Source of the DNA: Micromonospora yangpuensis
GTDB lineage: Bacteria; Actinomycetota; Actinomycetes; Mycobacteriales; Micromonosporaceae
Assembly: GCF_900091615.1 (NCBI RefSeq)
Contig: NZ_FMIA01000002.1
Location: 2,046,001 to 2,110,000 of the forward strand
Direction of reading: 5' to 3'
DNA: 64,000 nucleotides
The translations under genes and the position numbers were made by a program. The notes under the pieces are model-generated. The model searched no databases. It saw only the letters and a program-made list of their open reading frames with translations, and was not told the DNA's origin. Of the stretch, positions 31,053 through 40,633 are shown in pieces; positions within the stretch are counted from its first letter, which is position 1, and every line of letters starts with the position of its first letter.

Positions 31053-32234
31053 ATGGCCGACGACACGGTGGTGGTGTGGGACGAGGCCCTGCTCGCCTAC
31101 GACCTGGGTGACCATCCGCTCGACCCGGTCCGGGTCGAGCTGACCATCGCGCTCGCCCGCGAGTTCGGCGTCCTGGACCGGCCCGGGGTACGGCTGGTCA
31201 AGCCGGAGCCGGCGGACGACGCCCTGCTCACCCTGGTGCACGAGCCGGACTACCTGGACGCGGTACGCGTCGCGCCGCGGGACCCGCTCTTCGCCGGTTT
31301 CGGGCTGGGCACCTCGGACAACCCGGTCTTCGCCGGGATGCACGAGTCCAGCGCGTTGATCGCCGGGGCCACGGTGGCCGCCGCCGAGGCGGTCTGGCGG
31401 GGCGAGGCCCGGCGCGCGGTCAACGTGGCCGGTGGGCTGCACCACGCCATGTCGGCGCGGGCCGCCGGGTTCTGCGTCTACAACGACCCGGCGGTGGCCA
31501 TCGCCCGGCTGCTCGACCTCGGCGCGCAGCGGATCGCCTACGTCGACGTCGACGTGCACCACGGCGACGGCGTCCAGCAGATCTTCTGGGACGACCCCCG
31601 GGTGCTCACTGTCAGCCTGCACGAGACCCCGTTGGCGTTGTTCCCGGGCACCGGGTTCCCCGACGAGACCGGCGGGCCGGGGGCGGCCGGTACGGCGGTC
31701 AACCTGCCGCTGCCACCGGGGGTCGACGACGCCGGCTGGCAGCGGGCGTTCCACGCGGTCGTGCCCTCGGTGCTGCGGGCGTTCCGGCCGCAGTTGCTGG
31801 TCACCCAGTGCGGCGCGGACGCCCACCGGCTAGACCCGCTGGCCGACCTGCACCTGTCGGTGGACGGCCAACGTGCCACCTACCGGGCGTTGCGGGCGCT
31901 TGCCGACGAGCTCTGCGACGGTCGGTGGGTGGCCACCGGCGGTGGCGGGTACGCCCTCGTCGAGGTGGTGCCCCGGGCCTGGACGCATCTGCTCGCGGTG
32001 GCCACCGGTGAGCCGTTGGACCCGGCGGCGCTGACCCCGCTGGGCTGGCGGGAGCTGGCCGCCGCCCGCCGGCCGGGTCGGGAGGTGCCGTTGCGGATGA
32101 CCGACGACGTCGACCCGGAGTACGTGCCGTGGCAGCCGACCGGGGAGCCGAGCGCGGTGGACCGGGCGGTCGCGGCCACCCGTCGGGCGGTGTTCCCGCT
32201 GCTGGGGCTCGATCCACACGATCCGCGCGACTGA
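31053..32234 (+). CDS. acuC: AcuC-type lysine deacetylase
   Basis: Class I histone-deacetylase-fold enzyme that removes acetyl groups from proteins, classically activating acetyl-CoA synthetase. The catalytic His pair is in AGGLHHAMSARAAGF, and the zinc ligands are in YVDVDVHHGDGVQQIFW and CGADAHRLDPLADLHLS. The transition-state tyrosine is in GGGGYALVEV. All motifs are intact over 393 residues. It ends 19 bp before a GNAT acetyltransferase-acyl-CoA ligase fusion, so writer and eraser of lysine acetylation are probably cotranscribed. Confidence 0.92.
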   Translation: MADDTVVVWDEALLAYDLGDHPLDPVRVELTIALAREFGVLDRPGVRLVKPEPADDALLTLVHEPDYLDAVRVAPRDPLFAGFGLGTSDNPVFAGMHESSALIAGATVAAAEAVWRGEARRAVNVAGGLHHAMSARAAGFCVYNDPAVAIARLLDLGAQRIAYVDVDVHHGDGVQQIFWDDPRVLTVSLHETPLALFPGTGFPDETGGPGAAGTAVNLPLPPGVDDAGWQRAFHAVVPSVLRAFRPQLLVTQCGADAHRLDPLADLHLSVDGQRATYRALRALADELCDGRWVATGGGGYALVEVVPRAWTHLLAVATGEPLDPAALTPLGWRELAAARRPGREVPLRMTDDVDPEYVPWQPTGEPSAVDRAVAATRRAVFPLLGLDPHDPRD

Positions 32235-32253
32235 CCGGGCCTGGGGAGGACCG

Positions 32254-34815
32254 GTGGTGAGCGTGTCGGTGCAACCGGTGGATGTCCTGCTCAGCGACGG
32301 CACCACCGTCCAGTTGCGGCAGATCGAGCCGCAGGACGCGGCGGGGATCGTGGCGATGCACTCGCGGTTCTCCGAGCGCACCCGCTACCTGCGCTACTTC
32401 TCGCCGTACCCGAGGATCCCGGAGCGGGACCTGCGGCGGTTCGTGACTGTCGACCACCACGACCGGGAGGCGTTCGTGGTGGTGGCCGGGGAGCGGATCG
32501 TGGCGGTCGGCCGGTACGAGCGGCTCGGCCCGCAGGCCCCGCAGGCCGAGGTGGCGTTCGTGGTGGAGGACGCCTTCCAGGGGCGGGGGATCGGCTCGGT
32601 GCTGCTGGAGCATCTCGCCGACGCGGCCCGCCGGGTCGGCGTGACCAGTTTCGTCGCCGAGGTGCTGCCCGCCAACGGCACCATGTTGCGGGTCTTCGCC
32701 GACTTCGGTTACCAGGTCCGACGGCAGTTCGCCGACGGGGTGGTGCACCTCAGTTTTCCGATCGCCCCGACCGAGCAGACCCTGGAGGTCCAGCGTGGTC
32801 GGGAGCAGCGTACCGAGTCCCGTTCCGTGGCCCGGCTGCTCGCACCGCGTGGGGTGGCCGTCTACGGTGCCAGCGCCACCGGGCAGGGGGTGGGCGCGGC
32901 GGTGCTGGGGCACCTGCGCGACGGCGGGTTTCCGGGCGCGATCGTGCCGGTGCATCCGGCGGCGTCCACCGTGGCGGGGCTGCCGGCGTACCCGTCGGCG
33001 GTCGACGCCGGGGTGCCGGTCGACCTGGCGGTGGTGGCGGTGCCACCGGAGGCGGCGCGGGCGGTGGTCGCCGACGCGGCCGCCGCCGGGGCGCACGCCC
33101 TGGTGGTGATCTCCGCCGGGTTCGCCGAGGCCGGGCCGGCCGGCGCGGCGGCGCAGCGGGGCCTGGTCCGGGCGGCGCACGCGGCGGGCATGCGGGTGGT
33201 CGGCCCGAACTGCCTGGGCGTGGCCAACACCGACCCGACGGTACGCCTCAACGCCACGCTCGCGCCTGTCCTGCCCGCCGCCGGCCCGGTGGGGATCTTC
33301 AGCCAGTCCGGCGCGTTCGGGGTGGCGTTGCTGGCCGAGGCCTCCCGGCGCGGGCTCGGCCTGTCCAGTTTCGTCTCGGCCGGCAACCGGGCCGACGTCT
33401 CCGGCAACGACCTGCTGCAGTACTGGCAGGACGATCCCCGTACCGACGTGATCATGCTGTATCTGGAGACGTTCGGTAACCCGCGCAAGTTCGCCCGGCT
33501 GGCTCGGCGGATCGGCCGGAGCAAGCCGGTGGTGGCCCTGGCCTCACCGGCCCGGCCACCCGGGGTGGACGAGTCACCAGGGCTGGACACCGAGGCGGTC
33601 AGCGCGCTCTTCGCCCAGTCCGGGGTGATCCGGGTCGACACCGTCGCCGAGTTGCTCGACGTCGGGGTCCTCCTGGCCGACCAGCCGTTGCCGGCCGGGG
33701 CACGGGTCGCCGTGGTGGGCAACTCGTCGGCGTTGACCGGGCTGGCGGCCACCGCCTGCGTCGCGCAGGGGCTGACCGTCGCCGCCGGTTACCCGTGCGA
33801 CGTCGGACCGGCGGCCGGGGCGGCGGAGTTCGCCGTCGCGCTTGCCGATGCGGCCGCCGACGAGCGGGTCGACGCCCTGGTGGCGGTCTTCGCCCCGCCG
33901 TTGCCGGGGCAGCACACCGAGGTGGACAGCGACGTCGTCGCCGCCCTGCCGGTCGCCTCGGCCGCCGGCAAACCGACCGTCGCGACGTTTCTGGCCGGTC
34001 GACCGCCGGCCGGGGTGCCGGCGTACGGCAGCGTCGAGGAGGCGGTACGGGCGCTGGCCCGGGTCACCCGGTACGCGCGGTGGCTGCGCCGGGACCCGGG
34101 TGTACCGCCGGAGCTGTCCGGGGTGGACAGTGCCGCGGGGGAGGCGGCGATCCGGGCCGACGGGGCGGATCCGACCGGTGCACTGCTCGCCGCGTACGGC
34201 ATCGAGCTGGTCGCCTCGGTGCCGGCGCGCTCGGCCGAGGAGGCCGCCGAGGCCGCCGACCGGGTCGGCTACCCGGTGACGATCAAGGCCGCCGCCGCCG
34301 GACTGCGGCACCGGTTGGATCTCGGCGCGGTCCGGCTCGACCTGGCCGACGCGGCGGCGCTGCGCCGGGCGTACGCGGAGATGTCGGCGGTCTTCGGCGC
34401 GGAGGTCCTGGTCCAGGCGATGGTGGCGCCCGGGGTGCCCTGCGTGGTGGAGCTGGTGGAGGATCCGGCGTTCGGGCCGGTGGTCGGCTTCGGGCTGGGC
34501 GGGGTGGCCACCGAACTGCTCGGCGACCGGGCCTGGCGGGCGCTGCCGCTGACCGGCTCCGACGCCGCCGAACTGGTCGACGAACCCCGGGCGGCCCCGT
34601 TGTTGCGGGGGCACCGGGGTGCCGCGCCGGTGGACCGGGCGGCCCTGGCCGACCTGCTGCTGCGGGTCGGTCGGCTCGCCGACGACCAGCCCCGGATCCG
34701 GTCGCTGACGCTCAATCCGGTGCTGGCCCGCCCGGACGGCCTCTCGGTCCTGCACGCCACGGTCCGGATCGGCTCGGCCGCCGCCCGCCCCGACACCGGC
34801 CCCCGCCGCCTCTGA
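32254..34815 (+). CDS. GNAT acetyltransferase fused to NDP-forming acyl-CoA ligase (Pat-like)
   Basis: An 853-residue fusion. The N-terminal GNAT domain (about 8-165) has the acetyl-CoA loop in VVEDAFQGRGIGSVLLEHL. It is followed by a Rossmann CoA-binding domain (about 185-280, VAVYGASATGQGVGAAVLG), a ligase CoA domain (VGIFSQSGAFGVALLAE) and an ATP-grasp domain (about 640-840). Proteins of this plan acetylate acyl-CoA synthetases; the GNAT-first order is the arrangement reported in Streptomyces. The phosphohistidine of active NDP-forming ligases is not obvious, so the large part may be a sensor. GTG 32254, with GGGGAGGA upstream. It follows acuC. Confidence 0.88.
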   Translation: MVSVSVQPVDVLLSDGTTVQLRQIEPQDAAGIVAMHSRFSERTRYLRYFSPYPRIPERDLRRFVTVDHHDREAFVVVAGERIVAVGRYERLGPQAPQAEVAFVVEDAFQGRGIGSVLLEHLADAARRVGVTSFVAEVLPANGTMLRVFADFGYQVRRQFADGVVHLSFPIAPTEQTLEVQRGREQRTESRSVARLLAPRGVAVYGASATGQGVGAAVLGHLRDGGFPGAIVPVHPAASTVAGLPAYPSAVDAGVPVDLAVVAVPPEAARAVVADAAAAGAHALVVISAGFAEAGPAGAAAQRGLVRAAHAAGMRVVGPNCLGVANTDPTVRLNATLAPVLPAAGPVGIFSQSGAFGVALLAEASRRGLGLSSFVSAGNRADVSGNDLLQYWQDDPRTDVIMLYLETFGNPRKFARLARRIGRSKPVVALASPARPPGVDESPGLDTEAVSALFAQSGVIRVDTVAELLDVGVLLADQPLPAGARVAVVGNSSALTGLAATACVAQGLTVAAGYPCDVGPAAGAAEFAVALADAAADERVDALVAVFAPPLPGQHTEVDSDVVAALPVASAAGKPTVATFLAGRPPAGVPAYGSVEEAVRALARVTRYARWLRRDPGVPPELSGVDSAAGEAAIRADGADPTGALLAAYGIELVASVPARSAEEAAEAADRVGYPVTIKAAAAGLRHRLDLGAVRLDLADAAALRRAYAEMSAVFGAEVLVQAMVAPGVPCVVELVEDPAFGPVVGFGLGGVATELLGDRAWRALPLTGSDAAELVDEPRAAPLLRGHRGAAPVDRAALADLLLRVGRLADDQPRIRSLTLNPVLARPDGLSVLHATVRIGSAAARPDTGPRRL

Positions 34816-34825
34816 CGGTAAGGAA

Positions 34826-34863
34826 GGGCCCCTTCCTATCGCTTTCGCGATAGGAAGGGGCCC
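34826..34863. terminator. Strong hairpin containing the GGAAGGGGCCCC repeat core
   Basis: A 17-bp perfect stem (GGGCCCCTTCCTATCGC and its reverse complement) closes on a TTTC loop, in the gap between the convergent Pat-like and VOC genes. The outer part AAGGAAGGGCCCCTT is the same core found in the element copies at 28237 and 29229. Confidence 0.85.
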
Positions 34864-34883
34864 CTGCAAACACCGCGCTCAGC

Positions 34884-35291
34884 TCAGCCCCGGCTGGAGA
34901 TCTGCTGCACCGCCCAGGAGTTGCCGTCGGGATCGGCGAAGAAGACGAAACCGACGTTGTCCAGCGGGTTCGGCACCGGGTGTGGGTTCTCGCCGAGGAT
35001 CTGGACCTCGCTGACCTCGACACCCCGCTCGACCAGCTCGGCGCGGGCCCGGTGCAGATCGGCCACGACCAGCTGCAGGCCCTTGAACGAGCCGGGTGGC
35101 ATCTCCGGCACGGCGCCGTGGCCGATGACGATCGAGCAACCGGAGCCGGGTGGGGTGAGCTGGATGAGGCGTACCTGGTCGTTGATCCGGGTGTCGTGGT
35201 CGACGTGGAAACCGAGCCGGTCGGCGTAGAACGCCTTGGACCGGTCGAGGTCGGAGACCGGTACCACCACCACTTCCAGGGTCCAGTTCAT
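34884..35291 (-). CDS. VOC family (glyoxalase-fold) protein
   Basis: A 135-residue single-module vicinal-oxygen-chelate protein. The start NWTLEVVVVPVSDLDRSKAF, then YADRLGFHVDHD, and the closing VGFVFFADPDGNSWAVQQI are diagnostic. Metal-ligand positions are partly kept (Glu6, Asp of DPDGNSW region). The family includes glyoxalases, dioxygenases and resistance proteins; the substrate cannot be told. It stands alone, convergent with the Pat-like gene and followed upstream by sigB in the same direction. Confidence 0.85.
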   Translation of the reverse strand: MNWTLEVVVVPVSDLDRSKAFYADRLGFHVDHDTRINDQVRLIQLTPPGSGCSIVIGHGAVPEMPPGSFKGLQLVVADLHRARAELVERGVEVSEVQILGENPHPVPNPLDNVGFVFFADPDGNSWAVQQISSRG

Positions 35292-35376
35292 GATGTCCTT
35301 CCGAGTCGGTGACCCCGTAGCGTAACGACGAAACGGGACCCCGGTGAACCACCGGAGCCCCGTCGTGTCGGGTCGT

Positions 35377-36366
35377 TCAGCAGGCGTACGCCTCCAGGCG
35401 CTGGGCCCGCTCGGGGGCCCGCAGCTTGAGCAGGGTGACCTTCTCGATCTGCCGGATCCGCTCCCGGGAGAGGCCGAACTCCCGGCCCACCTCGTCCAGG
35501 GTGCGCTGCCGGCCGTCGTCCAGGCCGAAGCGCAGCCGGATCACCGCCTGCTCGCGCTGGCTGAGGGTGGCCAGCACCACGCTGACCTCGGCGCGCAGCT
35601 CGCCGCCGGTGGCGCTCTCACCCGGCTCGTCGCGGGGGGCGGCGGCGACGAAGTCACCGAGCGCGCTCTCGCCGTCCTCGCCGACGGCCTGGTCCAGGCT
35701 GACCGGCTCCCGGTCGTACGAGATCAGCTCGATCACCTGGAACTCGGGCACGCCCATCGCGACGGCCACCTCGCTGACGGTGGGCTCCCGGCCCAGCGAG
35801 ACCGACAGCTCCCGCCGGGCCCGGACCATCCGGTTGACCTGCTCGACCATGTGGACGGGGATGCGGATGGTGCGGGCCTGGTCGGCCATGGCGCGGGTGA
35901 TGGCCTGGCGGATCCACCAGGTGGCGTAGGTGGAGAACTTGTAGCCCTTGGTGTAGTCGAACTTCTCGACGGCGCGGATGAGGCCGAGGTTGCCTTCCTG
36001 GATGAGGTCGAGGAAGGCCATCCCACGACCGGTGTACCGCTTGGCGATGCTCACCACCAGGCGGAGGTTGGCCTCCAACAGGTGGTCCTTGGCGGCCCGG
36101 CCCTCGGCGGCGACCAGCGCCAGGTCGGCCTGCAGCTCCACCGAGACCGGCGTGCAGGTGGTCAGCTTCTCCTCGGCGAACAGCCCCGCCTCGATCCGCC
36201 GGGCCAGGTCGACCTCCTGCGCCGCGGTGAGCAGCTTCTTGCGGCCGATGCCGTTGAGGTACGCCCGGACCAGGTCGGTGGAGACGCCCCGCTCGTCGGT
36301 GGCGTCCAGGTCGGTGAGGGTGTCGGCGGTCGGGCCGTGCTGCTGCTCGATCATCTGCTGGACCAT
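35377..36366 (-). CDS. sigB: SigB-type group 2 sigma factor
   Basis: Primary-like sigma-70 factor, 329 residues, without the long acidic N-terminal arm of the principal factor. Region 1.2 is [20 protein letters not shown], region 2 runs [17 protein letters not shown] to [16 protein letters not shown], region 3 includes [17 protein letters not shown], and region 4 ends in [23 protein letters not shown] at 36366 is taken, with GGGGAG upstream. A 204-bp stretch (35842-36045) is identical to the principal sigma gene in this window. By position near ideR it is the likely ortholog of mycobacterial sigB. Confidence 0.9.
   Translation of the reverse strand: MVQQMIEQQHGPTADTLTDLDATDERGVSTDLVRAYLNGIGRKKLLTAAQEVDLARRIEAGLFAEEKLTTCTPVSVELQADLALVAAEGRAAKDHLLEANLRLVVSIAKRYTGRGMAFLDLIQEGNLGLIRAVEKFDYTKGYKFSTYATWWIRQAITRAMADQARTIRIPVHMVEQVNRMVRARRELSVSLGREPTVSEVAVAMGVPEFQVIELISYDREPVSLDQAVGEDGESALGDFVAAAPRDEPGESATGGELRAEVSVVLATLSQREQAVIRLRFGLDDGRQRTLDEVGREFGLSRERIRQIEKVTLLKLRAPERAQRLEAYAC
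35842..36045 (-). repeat. 204-bp tract identical to the principal sigma gene
   Basis: Every base matches 52523-52726 on the same strand. It codes 68 residues of sigma regions 2.1-3.0, from [11 protein letters not shown] to RIPVHMVE. On both sides identity falls to ordinary paralog level with many wobble changes. Confidence 0.97.
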
Positions 36367-36660
36367 CTCTGTCGTCTCCCCGCGTCGACTCTGTGCCGCG
36401 TGCCGGACCACGAAGTGGCGCCGGTGACACCCAGCTTGGCGGGCGGGACGTGAAACGGGAGTGAGGCGATCGGGGAACCGACAGAATCGGCTCGACGAAG
36501 CCGGTCACACCGTCACCGTACGTGCCGGTAAGGTCGACCGGCCATCCACCGGGGTCCGTACGTTGTTGCTGGTCGAAGGGTTGTGTGTGTCGGTTACCGT
36601 GCCAGCGGCGGTCATCGAGGGTCGCCATCGGCAGACGGTGCACAGGCAACGGAGGGCGTC

Positions 36661-37449
36661 ATGGTCTTCAAGCGGCTCATGCAGGCGATGGGGGTGGGCG
36701 GTCCGTCGGTGGAGACCGTTCTGGCCAACCCGAACTGCCGTCCCGGCGGGGAGCTTCAGGGCCGGATCCAGGTCGTCGGCGGCGACCACCAGGTCGACGT
36801 GGAGTACGTCGCCCTCGGCCTGCTCACCCGGGTCGAGGTGGAGAGCGGCGACAACGAGTACCAGACCAACCAGGAGTTCCAGCGCCAGCAGGTGACCGGC
36901 CCGTTCCAGCTGGCGGCGGGGCAGCGCTACGACATCCCGTTCCGCTTCGCGGTGCCCTGGGAGACCCCGCTGACCACGTTGTACGGGCAGTACCTGCACG
37001 GCATGACGATGGGGTTGCGTACCGAACTGGAGGTGGCGCGGGCGGTCGACTCCGGTGACCTGGACCCGGTGTCGGTGCATCCGCTGCCGGCGCAGGAGCG
37101 GCTGCTGGAGGCGCTGCTGCGGCTGGGCTTCCGGTTCGCCCGCGCCGACGTGGAACGTGGTCACATCTACGGGGTACGCCAGAGTCTGCCCTTCTACCAG
37201 GAGATCGAGTTCTACCCGGCGCCGCAGTACGCCGCGGCGATCAACCAGCTTGAGGTGACCTTCATCGCCGACCCGGGCCAGACCCAGGTGGTGCTGGAGA
37301 TCGACAAGCGGGGTGGGCTCTTCACCGAGGGGCGCGACGCGTTCGGCCGGTTCACCGTGGACCACGCCACGCTGGACCGGGTCGACTGGGCGGCGCAGCT
37401 CGACGGCTGGCTGCGGCAGTCCATCCAACGCCGCGGCCTGTTCTCCTGA
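36661..37449 (+). CDS. Sporulation-control protein Spo0M family
   Basis: A 262-residue arrestin-like protein. MVFKRLMQAMGVGGPSVETV and LANPNCRPGGELQGRIQVVG are the family opening, and two beta-sandwich halves follow. AAGQRYDIPFRFAVPWETPL lies in the middle and a Trp-rich end (DWAAQLDGWLRQSIQRRGLF) closes. Spo0M proteins affect sporulation timing in Bacillus; in actinomycetes the role is undefined. ATG at 36661 follows GGAGG. It is divergent from sigB across 294 bp, in which I see no clear regulatory motif. Confidence 0.88.
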   Translation: MVFKRLMQAMGVGGPSVETVLANPNCRPGGELQGRIQVVGGDHQVDVEYVALGLLTRVEVESGDNEYQTNQEFQRQQVTGPFQLAAGQRYDIPFRFAVPWETPLTTLYGQYLHGMTMGLRTELEVARAVDSGDLDPVSVHPLPAQERLLEALLRLGFRFARADVERGHIYGVRQSLPFYQEIEFYPAPQYAAAINQLEVTFIADPGQTQVVLEIDKRGGLFTEGRDAFGRFTVDHATLDRVDWAAQLDGWLRQSIQRRGLFS

Positions 37450-37521
37450 CCCGGCCCGGGTCCGCCGTCGTCGGGTGTCCCGGGCTCGGGTCCGCCGCCG
37501 GCGAGGCACCGGCAGCCGGGA

Positions 37522-37944
37522 TCAGAGGTCGAGCAGGAGGGTACGCGGGCCGACGTTGACGCTCTCCACCAGCATGTGCGCGCGGAACCGGCCGGTCCGC
37601 ACCGGTGCGCCCCGGCCACGCAGCGCCTCGACGAACTCGGTGACCAGTGGTTCGGCCCGCTCGGCGGGGGCCGCCGCCGTCCAACTCGGTCGGCGGCCCT
37701 TGCGGGCGTCACCGTAGAGAGTGAACTGGCTGACCACCAGGATCGGCGCACCGGTGTCGGCGGCACTGCGTTCGTCGTCCAGGATCCGCAGCTCGTGGAC
37801 CTTGCGGGCCATCGTCTGGGCCAGCTGCGCGGTGTCGGTGTGGGTCACCCCGAGCAGTACCAGCAGGCCGTCGGTGACCTCGCCGACGACCTCGCCGTCG
37901 ACCGTGACGCTGGCCCGGCCGACCGTCTGCACCAGCGCCCGCAT
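37522..37944 (-). CDS. dtd: D-aminoacyl-tRNA deacylase Dtd
   Basis: Hydrolyses D-amino acids mischarged on tRNA. A 140-residue DTD-fold protein: [38 protein letters not shown] (SQFTLY motif) and a C-terminal Gly-cisPro region [11 protein letters not shown]. The last motif reads NVGP where many bacterial enzymes have NDGP. The ATG at 37944 overlaps the stop of the upstream methyltransferase gene by one base, so the two are translationally coupled. Confidence 0.9.
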   Translation of the reverse strand: MRALVQTVGRASVTVDGEVVGEVTDGLLVLLGVTHTDTAQLAQTMARKVHELRILDDERSAADTGAPILVVSQFTLYGDARKGRRPSWTAAAPAERAEPLVTEFVEALRGRGAPVRTGRFRAHMLVESVNVGPRTLLLDL

Positions 37945-39428
37945 CAGGCCGGCACCGGCTCGATGAGGCCCCGCTCCACCAGGTGCGCCACGATCGGGCC
38001 GGCCGCCTCGGCGAGTTCGGACTCGGCGACGTCGTGCGCGGCGGCGAGCAGGGCGAGCTGGTCGCGCAACGGCAGCCGCCCGTCGGCGCCACCGACCAGC
38101 GCCAGCACCAGCGGATCGATCTCCTCGCTCCAACGCAACCCGTGCGGCTGCACCAGGACCTGCCGGTCCACCTCCCAGCCGTCGGCACCCATGGTCGCCT
38201 CCTGCCGCAGCTGGAGCCCCTCGGCCGCCCGGTAGCGCTCGGCGAGCAGCGCCTCGGTGTCGCGTACCCGGAGGAAGTCCTGCCGGTCGAACCAGGCGGC
38301 CACCTGGTCGCCCAGCGGCGGCTGCACCCGCTGGCGCAGGTCCTCGACCCGGACCACCGGATCGTCGTGACCACCTCTCCGCAGCGACACGAGGCCGAAC
38401 CCGATCGCCTCCACCTGGTGGGCGTCGAACCAGTCCAGCCAGGCGGCGGCCCGCTGCGGGTCGGCGGTCTCGCCGACGTCGGCCAGCCACAGGTTGACGT
38501 ACGCCATCGGGTCGGCCACCTCCCGCTGGATGACCCAGGCGTCCAGTCCGGTGCCGGTGAACCAGTCGGCCACCCGTTCGCCCCAGTCCTGGCCGCTGAC
38601 GTGCACCCAGTTGGCCAGGTACTGCATGGTGCCGCCCGGGTTGAGCAGGCCGGGTGCGGCGGCGGCCAGCTCCGCGCCGACGGCGTCGCCGACCCGGCCG
38701 GAGTCCCGGTACACGTGGGTGGTGGTGCCGGGGCCGACCACGAACGGCGGGTTGCTCACCACCAGGTCGAAGCGTCGGCCGGCGACCGGGGCGACCAGGT
38801 CACCCCGGAGCAGCTCCCAGTCCTGGCCGTTGAGCGCGGCGGTGGTCGCGGCGAACCGCAGCGCCCGCGCCGACACGTCGGTCGCGGTGACCCGGCGGGC
38901 GTGCCCGGCCAGGTGCAGCGCCTGCGCCCCGGAGCCGGTGCCCAGGTCCAGCGCGGTCTCCACCGGCCGCCGCAGGGTCGCGCCGGTAAGCGTCTGGGTA
39001 GCCCCGCCGACGCCCAGCACGTGCTCGGCGGGCAGCGGCTGACCGGGCCGGGCGCTGGCCGGCACGTCGGAGAGCAACCACCAGTCGTCGGCGTACGGTT
39101 CCAGGTCCAGGCCCATCCGCAGGCCGTCGCCGTGCCGTTCGACCAGGCCGGCGGCGAGCGCCTCGGCCAGCGGGAGCGGGGCGAGGGCGGCGGTGACGGC
39201 CGGTTCCGGTTCGGTCTGCTCGCAGACGAACAGCCGGATCAGGGTGGCCAGCGGGTCGCGGTCCTCGGTGGCCCGCAGCGCGGCCCGGAAGTCGTTGCGG
39301 GCCACGCCGGCGGTGGCCGCCGTGCCGAGCCGGTCGGCGATCCCGGCGACGGTGTAGCCGGCCCCGGTCAGCGCGGCCCGGAGCGCCTCGACGCCGGCCG
39401 GGGAGAGCAGCATGTCATCTTCGTCCAC
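37944..39428 (-). CDS. DUF7059/small-domain methyltransferase
   Basis: A 494-residue protein. The N-terminal about 130 residues form a helical and winged domain ([20 protein letters not shown]). A class I methyltransferase domain follows, with motif [20 protein letters not shown] and [11 protein letters not shown]. The NPPF signature marks enzymes acting on a planar amine or amide nitrogen, such as adenine, guanine or glutamine. The C-terminal region (about 330-494) is a second helical domain. The substrate may be rRNA, tRNA or protein. GTG at 39428 is assumed, with ATG 39413 as an alternative. It is coupled to dtd. Confidence 0.8.
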   Translation of the reverse strand: MDEDDMLLSPAGVEALRAALTGAGYTVAGIADRLGTAATAGVARNDFRAALRATEDRDPLATLIRLFVCEQTEPEPAVTAALAPLPLAEALAAGLVERHGDGLRMGLDLEPYADDWWLLSDVPASARPGQPLPAEHVLGVGGATQTLTGATLRRPVETALDLGTGSGAQALHLAGHARRVTATDVSARALRFAATTAALNGQDWELLRGDLVAPVAGRRFDLVVSNPPFVVGPGTTTHVYRDSGRVGDAVGAELAAAAPGLLNPGGTMQYLANWVHVSGQDWGERVADWFTGTGLDAWVIQREVADPMAYVNLWLADVGETADPQRAAAWLDWFDAHQVEAIGFGLVSLRRGGHDDPVVRVEDLRQRVQPPLGDQVAAWFDRQDFLRVRDTEALLAERYRAAEGLQLRQEATMGADGWEVDRQVLVQPHGLRWSEEIDPLVLALVGGADGRLPLRDQLALLAAAHDVAESELAEAAGPIVAHLVERGLIEPVPA

Positions 39429-39601
39429 CTGGACATCCTGCCCTCCCCGCGCCGGGCACCCGGCACCGCCCACGCCGGCGGATCAGCGGTGCCCGGTGCC
39501 GACCGGCTATCCCTCGGTACTACCTCGGTCGACCGCCCGGACCGGTCTGACCCGGCTGCGGTTGGTGCGGTGGACGTTGGCCCTCGGCAGGGAACCCGGG
39601 C

Positions 39602-40633
39602 TCAGGCGGGCCAGGCGCGGGCGGTGCCGTCGACCCGTACCGCCACGTCGGTGCCGACCGGTGCGGTGCTCGCGTCGTCGAGGATCCGGGCGGTGACCCG
39701 GGTGCCGTCGGCCAGCCGGAGCCCCACCAGCGCGTCGTGGCCGTGGAAGTCGTGCCGCAGCACCGTCGCCGGGACGGTGTCCGTGCGCGGGGCCGGCAGG
39801 ATGCGTACCTGTTCCGGGCGGACCAGGACGGTGACCGCCCCGGACGGTGCCGCCCCGGCGATCGGGATCGGGCCGAGCGCGGTCCGGGCCCGACCTCCGT
39901 CGGCGACCGCGGACAGCAGCACCGCGTCGCCGACGAAGCCGGCCACCCACGGGTCGGCGGGTTCCCGGTAGATGGTGGTCGGGGTGTCGGCCTGCACCAC
40001 CCGGCCGGCGCGCAGCACCACCACCCGGTCGGCCACCGACAGCGCCTCGCCCTGGTCGTGGGTGACCAGCACCGCGGTCGCCCCGTCGGCGCGCAGCGCC
40101 GCCCGGATGTCGTGGCGCAGCCCGGCGCGCAGCCCGGCGTCGAGGGCGCTGAACGGTTCGTCGAGCAGCACCAGCGACGGCCGGGGGGCCAGTGCCCGGG
40201 CCACCGCCACCCGCTGCTGCTGTCCGCCGGAGAGCTGGTGCGGCATCCGGTCGCCGTAGCCGGCCAGCCCGACCAGGGTCAGCACCTCGTCCACCCGGTC
40301 ACCGCGCCGGGCGGCCCGGTCCAGGCCGTAGCCGATGTTCGCGGCCACGCTCAGGTGCGGGAAGAGGGCACCCTCCTGCGGCACCACGGCGATCCGGCGG
40401 CGGTGCGTCGGCAGGTGCCGGCCGCCACCGGCCACCGGCCGGCCGTCGAGCCGGATCTCGCCGTCGTCGAGGCGTTCGAAGCCGGCCAGGCAGCGCAGCA
40501 ACGTGGTCTTGCCGCACCCGGACGGGCCCAGCACGGCGGTCAGCTCGCCGGCGGGCACCCTCAGGTCCACCCCGTCGAGCGCGGTGACCGGGCCGTACCG
40601 TTTGACGACGCCGGTCAGCACGACCTCGCTCAT
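39602..40633 (-). CDS. fbpC: Ferric iron ABC transporter ATPase (FbpC type)
   Basis: A 343-residue ATPase. Walker A is GPSGCGKTTL, the Q-loop VVPQEGALFPHLSV, the signature [15 protein letters not shown], Walker B VLLDEPFSALD and the switch VLVTHDQGEAL. A C-terminal TOBE-like regulatory domain (about 240-343) ends the protein. The combination with an FbpA-type binding protein and a double-length permease marks it as an Fe3+ importer ATPase. Its ATG overlaps the permease stop by four bases. It is the last gene of the operon. Confidence 0.88.
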   Translation of the reverse strand: MSEVVLTGVVKRYGPVTALDGVDLRVPAGELTAVLGPSGCGKTTLLRCLAGFERLDDGEIRLDGRPVAGGGRHLPTHRRRIAVVPQEGALFPHLSVAANIGYGLDRAARRGDRVDEVLTLVGLAGYGDRMPHQLSGGQQQRVAVARALAPRPSLVLLDEPFSALDAGLRAGLRHDIRAALRADGATAVLVTHDQGEALSVADRVVVLRAGRVVQADTPTTIYREPADPWVAGFVGDAVLLSAVADGGRARTALGPIPIAGAAPSGAVTVLVRPEQVRILPAPRTDTVPATVLRHDFHGHDALVGLRLADGTRVTARILDDASTAPVGTDVAVRVDGTARAWPA

